A DNA stretch of 13,273 nucleotides from JAWVEV01 sp033856535 (GCA_033856535.1 JAWVEV010000223.1:1-13273), one strand, 5' to 3'; positions 6,794 to 13,255 are shown, counted from the stretch's first letter. Made by a program: numbers and translations. The notes: a model not told the origin generated them from the letters alone.

Positions 6794-7998
6794 GCGGCGC
6801 GAGCGGGTGGACGCCCGGACGCCTCGCGCCCGACGCCGAGGACATCGTCCAGTGCGTGGCCTGCGGCCTCTGCCTGCCGCACTGCCCGACGTTCCGCGTC
6901 ACCGGCCGCGAGACGGCGTCCCCGCGCGGGCGCATCGCGGCGATGCGCCAGGAGGACGAGGGCGCCGCGATGGACGACTCGTTCCTGACGATGATGGACG
7001 AGTGCCTGGCCTGCCGGGCCTGCGAGGCGGCCTGCCCGAGCGGGGTGCCCTTCGGCCGCATGATCGAGGCGGCACGGGCCCAGGCCGAGCCGCTGCGGCC
7101 CGCCCGCGCGCGCGGGATCAAGGCGCTCGGGCTCGGCTGGGTGCTGCCCCGCCGGCGGCTGGTGCTGGCGATGGCCGCCGGCCTCGGCGCCGCCCAGCTG
7201 CTGCGCCTGGACCGCCTCCTGCCGACGCGCCTGCGGGCCTCCACGCCGCGCGTGAGGCTGCGCGAGCTGGCGCGGCCGCTGCCGGCCGCGACCGGGTCGG
7301 GCCCGACCGCCGCGCTGCTCACCGGCTGCGTGATGGACGCCGCCTTCCGGCCCACCCACCGATCGACCCTGCGCGCGCTGGCCGGCTCCGGGTACCGGGC
7401 CGTCGGGACGCCGAACGGCTGCTGCGGCGCGCTCGCCATGCACTACGGCCGCCCCGAGGCCGCCCGGGCGATGGCCCGGGCCCGGATCGACCAGCTGGAG
7501 GGGGCCGACCTGGTGGTGGTCAACGCCGCCGGCTGCAGCGCCCACATGAAGACCTACGGCGAGCTGCTGGCCGGCGACTCGCGGTACGCCGAGCGGGCGC
7601 AGCGGCTGGCCGAGCGGACCCGCGACCTGATCGAGCTCGACCTGGCGCCCGCGCCGTCGCGGCCGCTCGGGCGCGTCGCCATGCACGACGCCTGCCATCA
7701 CCTGCACGCCCAGGGCATCGCCGCCCAGCCGCGCGCGCTCCTGCGCGCCGCCGGCGCCGAGGTGGTCGAGCTGCGCGACGCCGGGCGCTGCTGCGGCGCC
7801 GCCGGGCTCTACAGCGTCACCCAGCCCGAGATGGCCGGCGAGCTGCGCCGCCAGAAGGCGGAGGCGATCGCCGCCAGCGGGGCCGGGACCGTGGCGGTCG
7901 CGAACCCCGGCTGCGCGATGCAGATCGCCGCCGGGCTGCGGGAGATCGGGGCCCGGGTGCGCGTCGCGCACCCGGCCGACCTCATCGCGGGGGGCTGA
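6790..7998 (+). CDS. glcF: Glycolate oxidase, iron-sulfur subunit GlcF
   Basis: This iron-sulfur subunit takes electrons from the flavin subunits towards the quinone pool. Its 402 residues match GlcF. Two [4Fe-4S] ferredoxin motifs are visible: C22-x2-C25-x2-C28-x3-C32-P and C72-x2-C75-x2-C78-x3-C82-P. Two cysteine-rich CCG-type domains follow (PF02754): GC at 179-180 with CCGALAMHYG (211-220), then GC at 248-249, HDACHH (299-304), CCGAAGLYS (334-342) and NPGCAMQ (372-378). This is the heterodisulfide-reductase/GlpC-like arrangement. The start is ATG 6790, overlapping the glcE stop as ATGA, with GGGGAG eight bases upstream. There is no obvious transmembrane helix, so it is probably a peripheral cytoplasmic membrane protein. 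Its last 17 bases overlap the 3' end of the convergent VWA gene. Confidence 0.94.
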   Translation: MSGASGWTPGRLAPDAEDIVQCVACGLCLPHCPTFRVTGRETASPRGRIAAMRQEDEGAAMDDSFLTMMDECLACRACEAACPSGVPFGRMIEAARAQAEPLRPARARGIKALGLGWVLPRRRLVLAMAAGLGAAQLLRLDRLLPTRLRASTPRVRLRELARPLPAATGSGPTAALLTGCVMDAAFRPTHRSTLRALAGSGYRAVGTPNGCCGALAMHYGRPEAARAMARARIDQLEGADLVVVNAAGCSAHMKTYGELLAGDSRYAERAQRLAERTRDLIELDLAPAPSRPLGRVAMHDACHHLHAQGIAAQPRALLRAAGAEVVELRDAGRCCGAAGLYSVTQPEMAGELRRQKAEAIAASGAGTVAVANPGCAMQIAAGLREIGARVRVAHPADLIAGG

Positions 7999-8974
7999 GC
8001 CCCGCCGCGGGGGCCGGTGCGCGCCGCGCGTCGCGCACCCCCGCCAGGCCGGCCGCGACCGCGGCGGCGAGCAGGAGCACGAGGGCGGCCAGCGCGAGCC
8101 AGACCGTCAGCTCCCGCAGCTCCTCGACCGGGGCGACGATGCCGCCGATGTCGGCGAACACCTGCCGCAGGTCCGACGCGGTGGTGGTCTGGGCGTGGAT
8201 GCCGCCCGTGCGGGCGGACATCGCGGCGAGGGTCTCGGACGGGGTCGGCTGGTCGGGACGGCCGGGATCGTCGCCGAGCAGGATCGTGTACACCGGGACG
8301 CGCTCGGCGACGGCCTGCGTGGCCGCCTCGCCGGGCGTCGCCACGCGGCGGCGGATCGAGTTGGCGCCGTCGGTGAGCACCAGCACCCGCCCGGCGGCGT
8401 CCCGGGGGCTCGCCGGCGGCGGATCGAGCGCCCCGTAGCTCTGCAGCGAGCCGAGCGCCACGGTGACCGCCTCGCCGAGGGCGGTGCCCTCGCGCGGCTC
8501 GCCGATGCCCTCGAGCGCCCGCCGCACCGCCTCGCGGTCGGTCGTCGGCGCCAGCGCCACCTGAGCCCGGTCGGCGAAGGTCACCAGCCCGATCGCGGTC
8601 TCCTTCGGCGCCGCCGACGCGAAGCGCTCCGCCGCGTCGACGGCGGCGGCCAGCCGGGTGGGCGCCAGGTCGTCCTTCAGCATCGAGCGGGACACGTCGA
8701 GGGCGATCACCACCGCGCTGCGCCGCTGGTCGTGCTCGGCGGCCACCGACGGCCGCGCCATCGCGACGGTGCCGGCGGCGACCGCCAGCAGCGCGAGCGC
8801 GGCCGCGCCGGCCCGCAGCCGGCGGGACCGCGGGCCCGGCCCGACCCGCATCACGCGCGGGTCGGCGTAGGCGCGGACGGCCGCGTGGGTCGTGCGGCTC
8901 CACGCGAGCAGCCCGGCCGCGAGGACCGGCAGGGCCAGCAGGGCCCAGAGCCAGGCGGGCGACTGGAAGGTCAC
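7982..8974 (-). CDS. VWA-domain membrane protein (BatA/BatB-like), second of a tandem pair
   Basis: This membrane-anchored von Willebrand factor A protein of 330 residues opens with a BatA-type N-terminal helix (MTFQSPAWLWALLALPVLAA). A second helix is at about 53-73, then the VWA domain at about 85-285, and a C-terminal helix at about 291-313 followed by a Pro/Ala/Arg-rich tail. The metal-ion-dependent adhesion site is intact: DVSRS (93-97), Thr164 in EGTALGEAV and Asp202 in LTDGANS. The domain order matches Bat/aerotolerance-type VWA proteins, which work with MoxR ATPases (family knowledge). The start is GTG 8974, overlapping the TGA of the first VWA gene (GTGA), with GAGGG four bases upstream. 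It is the last gene of the minus-strand cassette, and its 3' end overlaps glcF by 17 bp tail-to-tail. The client or ligand is unknown. Confidence 0.9.
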   Translation of the reverse strand: MTFQSPAWLWALLALPVLAAGLLAWSRTTHAAVRAYADPRVMRVGPGPRSRRLRAGAAALALLAVAAGTVAMARPSVAAEHDQRRSAVVIALDVSRSMLKDDLAPTRLAAAVDAAERFASAAPKETAIGLVTFADRAQVALAPTTDREAVRRALEGIGEPREGTALGEAVTVALGSLQSYGALDPPPASPRDAAGRVLVLTDGANSIRRRVATPGEAATQAVAERVPVYTILLGDDPGRPDQPTPSETLAAMSARTGGIHAQTTTASDLRQVFADIGGIVAPVEELRELTVWLALAALVLLLAAAVAAGLAGVRDARRAPAPAAGLSPPR

Positions 8975-9903
8975 GCCGCCCTCGGCCCCAGCCGCCAGGC
9001 CGCCAGCCCGGCCAGCGCCAGCAGCAGCGCCGCGAGCCCCGCGGCCCAGCCGGTCACCTCGGACCGGACCCGCTCGGTCCCGATGAACGACCCGAGCCGC
9101 TCATAGACCGCGCTCACCGAGGACGCGTCGCGGCTCTCGAAGGCCTGGCCGTCGGTCGCCTCGGCAAGCGCGGCGAGCGCCTCGGGCTCGGGCGGCACGG
9201 GCTGGCCGGTGTAGAGGATGCCGTCCTCGGTGCCGAGCGCCACGGTGTAGACCGGTACGCCGGCGCGCTTGGCCTCGGCCGCGGCGACGGAGGTGAGCAC
9301 GCCCTGGGTGCTGGCGCCGTCGGAGAGCAGCAGGATCCGCGCCGCCGGCGCGCGGCCGTCCTCGGGCTGCACCGAGCGGATGGCCGAGAGGGCGGTCTCC
9401 ACCGCGTCGCCGATCGCCGTGGCCCCGTTGGGCAGCAGCCCGTCGATCGCCCGCTCGAGCTGGGCGCGGTCGGTGGTCGGCGGCACCAGCAGGCGGGCCG
9501 CGCCCGAGAAGCTCACCAGGCCGACCTTGTACTGGCGCGGGACCTCGTCCGCGAAGGACTTGGCGGCGTCCTGGGCCGCGCGCAGGCGGAAGGGCGCGAC
9601 GTCGGTCGCGGCCATCGAGCCCGAGACGTCGATCGCGAGCATGATCGTGGCCTGCTCGCGCGGGTGGTCGCGCCAGGCCTGGGGGCGCGCGAGCGCGACG
9701 CAGAAGCCGGCCAGGGCGAGGACCGCGAGCGCCAGCGGGACGTGGCGGCGCCGGCGCGGCGGGGGCGCCGCGGCCGCCAGCACGTCGAGGTCCGGAAAGG
9801 GCAGGGCCGGCGGCGGAACCCGCCGGCGCCACCCGCGCAGCGCGAGCAGCGCCGCGGGCACGATCAGCAGCGCCAGCAGGAGAAGGGGCGACCCGAAGGT
9901 CAT
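8971..9903 (-). CDS. VWA-domain membrane protein (BatA-like), first of a tandem pair
   Basis: The gene encodes 310 residues from ATG 9903. The frame is open to a TTG at 9972, but the paralogue downstream begins MTFQSP and this one MTFGSP at 9903, so the shorter form is preferred although no strong Shine-Dalgarno is visible. An N-terminal helix (about 5-23), a second helix (about 55-73), the VWA domain (about 85-275) and a C-terminal helix (about 283-304) are seen. The adhesion-site residues are intact: DVSGS (92-96), Thr162 in NGATAIGDAV and Asp195 in LLSDGAST. PPTTDRAQLERAIDGLLPNG is typical of BatA. The gene lies 76 bp after the DUF58 stop, the only sizeable gap between the protease and the last VWA gene, and that gap contains a strong hairpin next to this start. 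The pair probably arose by duplication. Confidence 0.9.
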   Translation of the reverse strand: MTFGSPLLLLALLIVPAALLALRGWRRRVPPPALPFPDLDVLAAAAPPPRRRRHVPLALAVLALAGFCVALARPQAWRDHPREQATIMLAIDVSGSMAATDVAPFRLRAAQDAAKSFADEVPRQYKVGLVSFSGAARLLVPPTTDRAQLERAIDGLLPNGATAIGDAVETALSAIRSVQPEDGRAPAARILLLSDGASTQGVLTSVAAAEAKRAGVPVYTVALGTEDGILYTGQPVPPEPEALAALAEATDGQAFESRDASSVSAVYERLGSFIGTERVRSEVTGWAAGLAALLLALAGLAAWRLGPRAA

Positions 9904-9910
9904 CGCTCGT

Positions 9911-9931
9911 CGGGCCGGCGGCACCGGCCCG
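9911..9931. promoter_or_regulatory. GC-rich hairpin just upstream of the first VWA gene start
   Basis: CGGGCCGG (9911-9918) and CCGGCCCG (9924-9931) form a perfect 8-bp stem with a 5-base loop. On the minus-strand message it ends seven bases before the ATG at 9903, over the place where a Shine-Dalgarno would be expected. There is no U-run, so it is not a typical intrinsic terminator. It could limit translation of the VWA genes or mark an RNA-processing site. Short GC palindromes are common by chance in DNA of this composition, so function is uncertain. Confidence 0.35.
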
Positions 9932-9979
9932 CCCGCCTCCCCCGGCCCGCTCGCCCCGCGATGAGTCGCCAAGGGCGCC

Positions 9980-10918
9980 TCACGGCGTGGCCCCCGCGGG
10001 CAGGGCGGCGGTGCGCCGGCGGCGCAGCGGGCGCGAGAGGACCCGGGCGAGCGGGGCGACCCAGTCGGCCCCGGTCTCGACGATCAGGTGCCGGGCGCCG
10101 GCGCGCGCCAGCAGCGCGGCGCGCTCGGCGTCGGCGGCGGCCACGCCGGCGGCGAAGCGCTCCTGGAAGCGCGGGTCGGCGGTGTCCACCAGCCGCGTGG
10201 CGCCGGTCTCCATGTCGCGCAGGCGCACCACGCCGAGCCGCGGCATCGCGCGCTCGCGCGGATCGCGCACCTCGACCGCGATCACCTCGTGGAGGCGCCC
10301 GAGCGCGCCGATCGCCCGCTCCAGCCCCGGCTGCAGGGGCAGGTCGGACAGGATCACGACCGCCCCGCGGTGGCGCGCCACCCGCCCGAGGGAGGTGATC
10401 GCCCGGGCGAGGTCGGTCCGCGCGCCGGGGACCGCCGGCGGCAGGAGGTCGATCGCGCGCAGCGCCCCGGCCAGCCCGCGGCGGTCGGCGCGGGGCGGCA
10501 GCACGAGGTCGAGGTCGCCGGAGCCGCTGGCCACCACGCCCAGGCGGTCGCCGCGCCGACGCATGACCGTGCCGATGCCGGCGAGCACCTCGCGCGCCAG
10601 CGCCGCCTTGGTCTGCACCGCGCTGCCGAAGTCCATCGACGGCGAGCGGTCGAGCAGCGCCCAGGCCGTCAGCACCGGCTCGAGCTCGGGCACGCGCACC
10701 ATCACGTCGAGCGAGCGGGCGGTGAGCGGCCAGTCGACCCAGCGCACGTCGTCCCCGGCCTGGTAGGGCCGGGTGATGCTCGCCTCGCCGCCCGGGCCGG
10801 GGCGGCGGCCGCGCCGCTCGCCCTGCAGCAGCCCGTCCAGGCGCCGGGCGACCTGCAGCTCGACGCGCCGCAGCACCGCCTCCGCGGAGACGCCGGGCTC
10901 AGGCGACGGAGCGGCCAC
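9980..10918 (-). CDS. DUF58-family protein, short soluble form
   Basis: DUF58 proteins are encoded next to MoxR ATPases and VWA proteins and carry a degenerate VWA-like fold; their biochemical role is unsettled. This one has 312 residues from GTG 10918. The hallmark YQAGDDVRWVDW is at residues 52-63. A VWA-like metal site is visible as DRSPS (90-94), with SDLP at 191-194. No hydrophobic N-terminal helices are seen, so it is probably cytoplasmic, unlike longer (about 400-residue) membrane-bound DUF58 proteins. The frame is open further upstream, but that part is moxR read in another frame; GTG 10918 is preceded by GGAG seven bases away (10926-10929). The gene overlaps the moxR 3' end by 20 bp. 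A likely partner of MoxR and the VWA proteins (inference). Confidence 0.9.
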   Translation of the reverse strand: MAAPSPEPGVSAEAVLRRVELQVARRLDGLLQGERRGRRPGPGGEASITRPYQAGDDVRWVDWPLTARSLDVMVRVPELEPVLTAWALLDRSPSMDFGSAVQTKAALAREVLAGIGTVMRRRGDRLGVVASGSGDLDLVLPPRADRRGLAGALRAIDLLPPAVPGARTDLARAITSLGRVARHRGAVVILSDLPLQPGLERAIGALGRLHEVIAVEVRDPRERAMPRLGVVRLRDMETGATRLVDTADPRFQERFAAGVAAADAERAALLARAGARHLIVETGADWVAPLARVLSRPLRRRRTAALPAGATP

Positions 10919-11912
10919 TCCCCATCTCCACGTCGGGCTGCGGGATGGCCTCCAGGATCGCGTCCAGCACCTGGTCGGGCCGCACCTCGGCGGCCAGCGC
11001 CTCATAGCTCAGCACGACCCGGTGGCGGAGCACGTCGTGGAACAGGTCGTGGACGTCCTCGGGCCCCGCGTAGGTGCGCCCGCGCATCACCGCCAGCGCC
11101 CGGGCCCCGCGCACGAGCGCCAGCGAGGCCCGCGGCGAGCCGCCCAGGTCGAGGTACGGCGCCAGGCGGTCGAGCCCCTCCGAGCCGGGCTCGCGGGTGG
11201 CGGTGACGAGCCGGACGGCGTAGGCGCGGACGCGGTGGTCGACGAAGACCGCGTCGGCGGCCGCCTGCAGCTCCAGGATCTGGCCCGGGTCGAGCAGCTG
11301 GCGCGGCTGGGGCGGGTCGGAGGCCATGCGGCGCACGATCTCCTCCTCGTCGGCCTGGCTCGGGTAGCCGACCACGAGCTTCATGGCGAAGCGGTCGACC
11401 TGCGCCTCGGGCTGGGCGTAGTCGCCCTCGCTCTCGATCGGGTTCTGCGTGGCGAGCACGAAGAAGGGCCGCGGCGTTGGGTGGGTCTCGCCGGCGATGG
11501 TGGCATGGCCCTCGGCCATCACCTCGAGCAGCGCCGACTGCACCTTGGCCGGCGCGCGGTTGATCTCGTCGGCCAGCACGAAGTTGGCGAACACCGGGCC
11601 GAGGCGGGTGGCGAGGCGCCCGTCCTCGAGGATCTGGCCGCCCACCACGTCGGACGGCACCAGGTCCGGCGTGAACTGGATGCGCGAGAAGCGGCCGCCG
11701 GCGATGCGCGCGGTGGTCTCGAGCGTGAGCGTCTTGGCCAGCCCGGGGACGCCCTCGAGCAGGATGTGGCCGCGCGAGAGCAGCGCCACCAGCACGCGGT
11801 CGAGCAGCCGGTCCTGGCCGACCACCACCCGGCGCAGCTCGTAGAGGACGGCCTCGAGGCGCTCGCGCGGCGTGCCGGCGGCGTCGGGGACCAGGGTGGG
11901 CTCGCTCGTCAT
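10899..11912 (-). CDS. MoxR-family AAA+ ATPase
   Basis: This cytoplasmic AAA+ ATPase is thought to act as a chaperone or metal-insertion factor for VWA-domain partners, as known for MoxR and RavA relatives. Its 337 residues show Walker A GVPGLAKT (54-61), the Walker B segment FVLADEINRA with Asp115-Glu116, sensor-1 ATQNP (154-158), the MoxR motif EGDYAQPEAQVDRF (162-175; the usual form is EGTYPLPEAQLDRF) and the sensor-2 region GGSPRAS (257-263). The start is ATG 11912, with GAGGAG immediately upstream (11915-11920) inside the 13-bp gap after the protease gene. The 3' end overlaps the DUF58 gene by 20 bp, so the two are almost certainly co-translated. MoxR, DUF58, VWA, VWA is the order of Bat-type cassettes. 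Confidence 0.95.
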   Translation of the reverse strand: MTSEPTLVPDAAGTPRERLEAVLYELRRVVVGQDRLLDRVLVALLSRGHILLEGVPGLAKTLTLETTARIAGGRFSRIQFTPDLVPSDVVGGQILEDGRLATRLGPVFANFVLADEINRAPAKVQSALLEVMAEGHATIAGETHPTPRPFFVLATQNPIESEGDYAQPEAQVDRFAMKLVVGYPSQADEEEIVRRMASDPPQPRQLLDPGQILELQAAADAVFVDHRVRAYAVRLVTATREPGSEGLDRLAPYLDLGGSPRASLALVRGARALAVMRGRTYAGPEDVHDLFHDVLRHRVVLSYEALAAEVRPDQVLDAILEAIPQPDVEMGSGRSVA

Positions 11913-11925
11913 GGCTCCTCGGGGA

Positions 11926-12861
11926 TCAGGGGATGGAGTCGACCAGGCGCTTCACCCGGGACGCCGGCACGGCGAAGCCGATGCCGACGTTGGCGCGGAT
12001 GGGCGCGAGGATCGCGGTCGGGATGCCGACCAGGCGGCCCCGGAGGTCGAAGAGGCCGCCGCCCGAGCTTCCCGGGTTGATCGGCGCGTCGATCTGGATC
12101 ATCGGCACGCCGGTGTCGGGGTCGCGCCGGCCCACGGCGCTCACCACGCCGGCGGTGACGCTGTTGCGCAGCTGGAAGGGGCTGCCGATCGCGAAGACCT
12201 GGTCGCCGGGCCGGAGGTCGTCGGACGCGGCGAGGCGCGCGCCCTGGCCGGGAACCTCCTCGGGGCGCAGCACCGCCAGGTCCTGGCTCCCGTCGACCCG
12301 CTGGACCACCGCGCCGATGGTGCGCCCGTCGTCGGTGTCGAGGCGGACCGACGTGGCCCCCTTGACGACGTGCTCGTTGGTGATCACCAGGCCGCTGCCC
12401 GCCAGGATCACGCCGCTGCCCTGGGCGCCGGAGTCGGTCCGCACCAGCACCACGGTGGGCGAGACCAGCGCCACCGCGTCGGCGAGGTCGATCTTGCCGC
12501 CGCTCCCGGAGGCCGGCCGCGGCTCGGCGACGGCCGCGACGACGCTCTGGGGGGACCCGTCCTCCAGCGCGTGCACCGCCAGCCCGCCCATGGCGCCGGC
12601 GGCCGCCAGCGCCAGAACCGCCAGCCCGCCGGCCGCCGCCCCGCGGGGCACGCGCGGGAGCGGCCGGCGGCTCGGGCCGCCCGGCGGCTGGTGGGCCGGG
12701 CCGGGCGGCACGATCGGCGGCAGGCCGCCCGTCCCGCGCGGGGGTCGCGGGGCGAGCGGCGGCAGGCCCGCGGCGGCGCGCGGGCCACGTGGGGGCAGGG
12801 GCGGCAGGTCGTCCCCCGAGGGGCGGCGTCGAGGCGGGATCGGGGGAAGAGGCGCGGCCAC
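11926..12861 (-). CDS. Membrane-anchored trypsin-like (HtrA-type) serine protease without PDZ domain
   Basis: This predicted single-pass protein has 311 residues. Residues 1-70 are a proline- and arginine-rich, probably cytoplasmic tail with LPP motifs starting at 5, 19, 33 and 47. A transmembrane helix at about 74-96 and a linker follow, then a trypsin-like domain (about 125-305) on the outer side. The triad is His164 (ITNEHVV), Asp194 (SQDLAVL) and Ser266 (NPGSSGGGL). HtrA proteins more often read TNAHVV and GNSGGPL, so two positions beside the triad differ while the triad is intact. The protein ends soon after GIGFAVPASRVKRLVDSI, with no room for a PDZ domain. The start is GTG 12861, with TGAGG three bases upstream. 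It heads the moxR cassette, 13 bp away. Envelope quality control or stress-linked cleavage is plausible; substrates are unknown. Confidence 0.88.
   Translation of the reverse strand: MAAPLPPIPPRRRPSGDDLPPLPPRGPRAAAGLPPLAPRPPRGTGGLPPIVPPGPAHQPPGGPSRRPLPRVPRGAAAGGLAVLALAAAGAMGGLAVHALEDGSPQSVVAAVAEPRPASGSGGKIDLADAVALVSPTVVLVRTDSGAQGSGVILAGSGLVITNEHVVKGATSVRLDTDDGRTIGAVVQRVDGSQDLAVLRPEEVPGQGARLAASDDLRPGDQVFAIGSPFQLRNSVTAGVVSAVGRRDPDTGVPMIQIDAPINPGSSGGGLFDLRGRLVGIPTAILAPIRANVGIGFAVPASRVKRLVDSIP
12696..12849 (-). repeat. Four 42-bp-period repeats encoding LPP[I/L] units in the protease tail
   Basis: Within the proline-rich N-terminal tail, LPP begins at residues 5, 19, 33 and 47, exactly 14 residues (42 bp) apart each time. 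The units are LPPIPPRR, LPPLPPRGPR, LPPLAPRPPRG and LPPIVPPGP. The codons between units have diverged, so this is an old repeat or one kept by selection rather than a fresh tandem duplication. Such arrays can act as docking sites for proline-binding or acidic partners; none is identified here. Confidence 0.75.
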
Positions 12862-12891
12862 CGGCCTCAGGTTGTATCGCGGATCGGTGAG

Positions 12892-12906
12892 CCGGGAGTT
12901 CCCCGG
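12892..12906. promoter_or_regulatory. Inverted repeat CCGGG-N5-CCCGG upstream of the protease gene
   Basis: CCGGG (12892-12896) and CCCGG (12902-12906) form a 5-bp stem with loop AGTTC, about 30 bp upstream of the protease GTG. On the minus strand the loop side reads GGAACT, which resembles the -35 of ECF-sigma promoters, but no matching -10 is evident at the expected distance. It could be an operator or a chance palindrome. Confidence 0.25.
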
Positions 12907-12924
12907 GTGTTAAGGCTCGCCGGT

Positions 12925-12941
12925 GCTCCGTTCGCCGGAGC
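12925..12941 (-). terminator. Possible hairpin terminator after the small helical-protein gene
   Basis: GCTCCG (12925-12930) and CGGAGC (12936-12941) form a 6-bp stem with loop TTCGC, extendable by one wobble pair. The hairpin starts eight bases downstream of the TGA of the 87-residue gene. No U-tract follows on the minus strand, so it would be at most an atypical terminator, or an attenuator between this gene and the protease cassette 88 bp away. Confidence 0.3.
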
Positions 12942-12949
12942 GGACCCTC

Positions 12950-13213
12950 TCAGGCCTCCGCTTGGAGCGCGGCCCGGCGCCTCCGCATACGGACCTCGGC
13001 GACCTGGTCGGCGAGGTCGTCGGCCAGCTGCGCGCGCTCGGCGGCGCGCGCCAGGCGCACCCGCGCGCGCTCCAGCCGGAGCACGTCGTCGGGCCCCAGG
13101 GCGTCCTCGTCGGCCGCGACGCTCAGGCGCTCGACGCGGGCGGCGAGCACGCGCACGCGCGCCCACAGCTCGTCGGCGACGCGGTCGGGCTCTGCGGGGA
13201 GATCCTCGTCCAC
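12950..13213 (-). CDS. Small charged helical (coiled-coil-like) protein, hypothetical
   Basis: The gene encodes an 87-residue, probably all-helical protein. The N-terminus is acidic (GTG-encoded Met, then DEDLPAEPD). The middle has heptad-like stretches such as ELWARVRVLAARVERL and LRLERARVRLARAAERA, and the C-terminus is basic (VRMRRRRAALQ). There is no signal peptide, membrane helix or cysteine. The family is not recognised. The start is GTG 13213; a TATCCT -10-like element six bases upstream suggests a leaderless transcript beginning at the GTG. It lies 88 bp upstream of the protease gene on the same strand, so it might be co-transcribed with the moxR cassette, though two hairpins lie between. 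Codon third positions are strongly G/C as in the neighbours, supporting a real gene. Confidence 0.65.
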   Translation of the reverse strand: MDEDLPAEPDRVADELWARVRVLAARVERLSVAADEDALGPDDVLRLERARVRLARAAERAQLADDLADQVAEVRMRRRRAALQAEA

Positions 13214-13219
13214 CCGCTC

Positions 13220-13225
13220 AGGATA
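13220..13225 (-). promoter_or_regulatory. Possible -10 element TATCCT for a leaderless small gene
   Basis: On the minus strand TATCCT (13225-13220) is followed by six bases (GAGCGG) and then the GTG at 13213. This is the spacing expected when transcription starts at the first base of the start codon. No clear -35 is seen; the position where it would lie is occupied by a palindrome-rich block. Confidence 0.35.
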
Positions 13226-13231
13226 CGGCGG

Positions 13232-13255
13232 CCGGCCGGATGGTGCACCGGCCGG
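13232..13255. promoter_or_regulatory. Nested palindromes upstream of the small gene promoter
   Basis: CCGGCCGG occurs at 13232-13239 and again at 13248-13255. Because it is self-complementary, the pair is both a direct and an inverted repeat, able to form an 8-bp stem with an 8-base loop. Between and into the second copy lies GGTGCACC (13242-13249), itself a perfect 8-bp palindrome. The block covers the -35 region of the predicted leaderless promoter, as an operator would. It could also be the terminator of a gene entering from the right. Composition makes such palindromes cheap, so confidence is low. Confidence 0.3.

Noticed and set aside
12875..12902. ECF-sigma promoter with GGAACT as -35 upstream of the protease
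   Set aside because: No CGTC-like -10 is present 15-17 bases downstream, and GGAACT lies partly in a hairpin loop.
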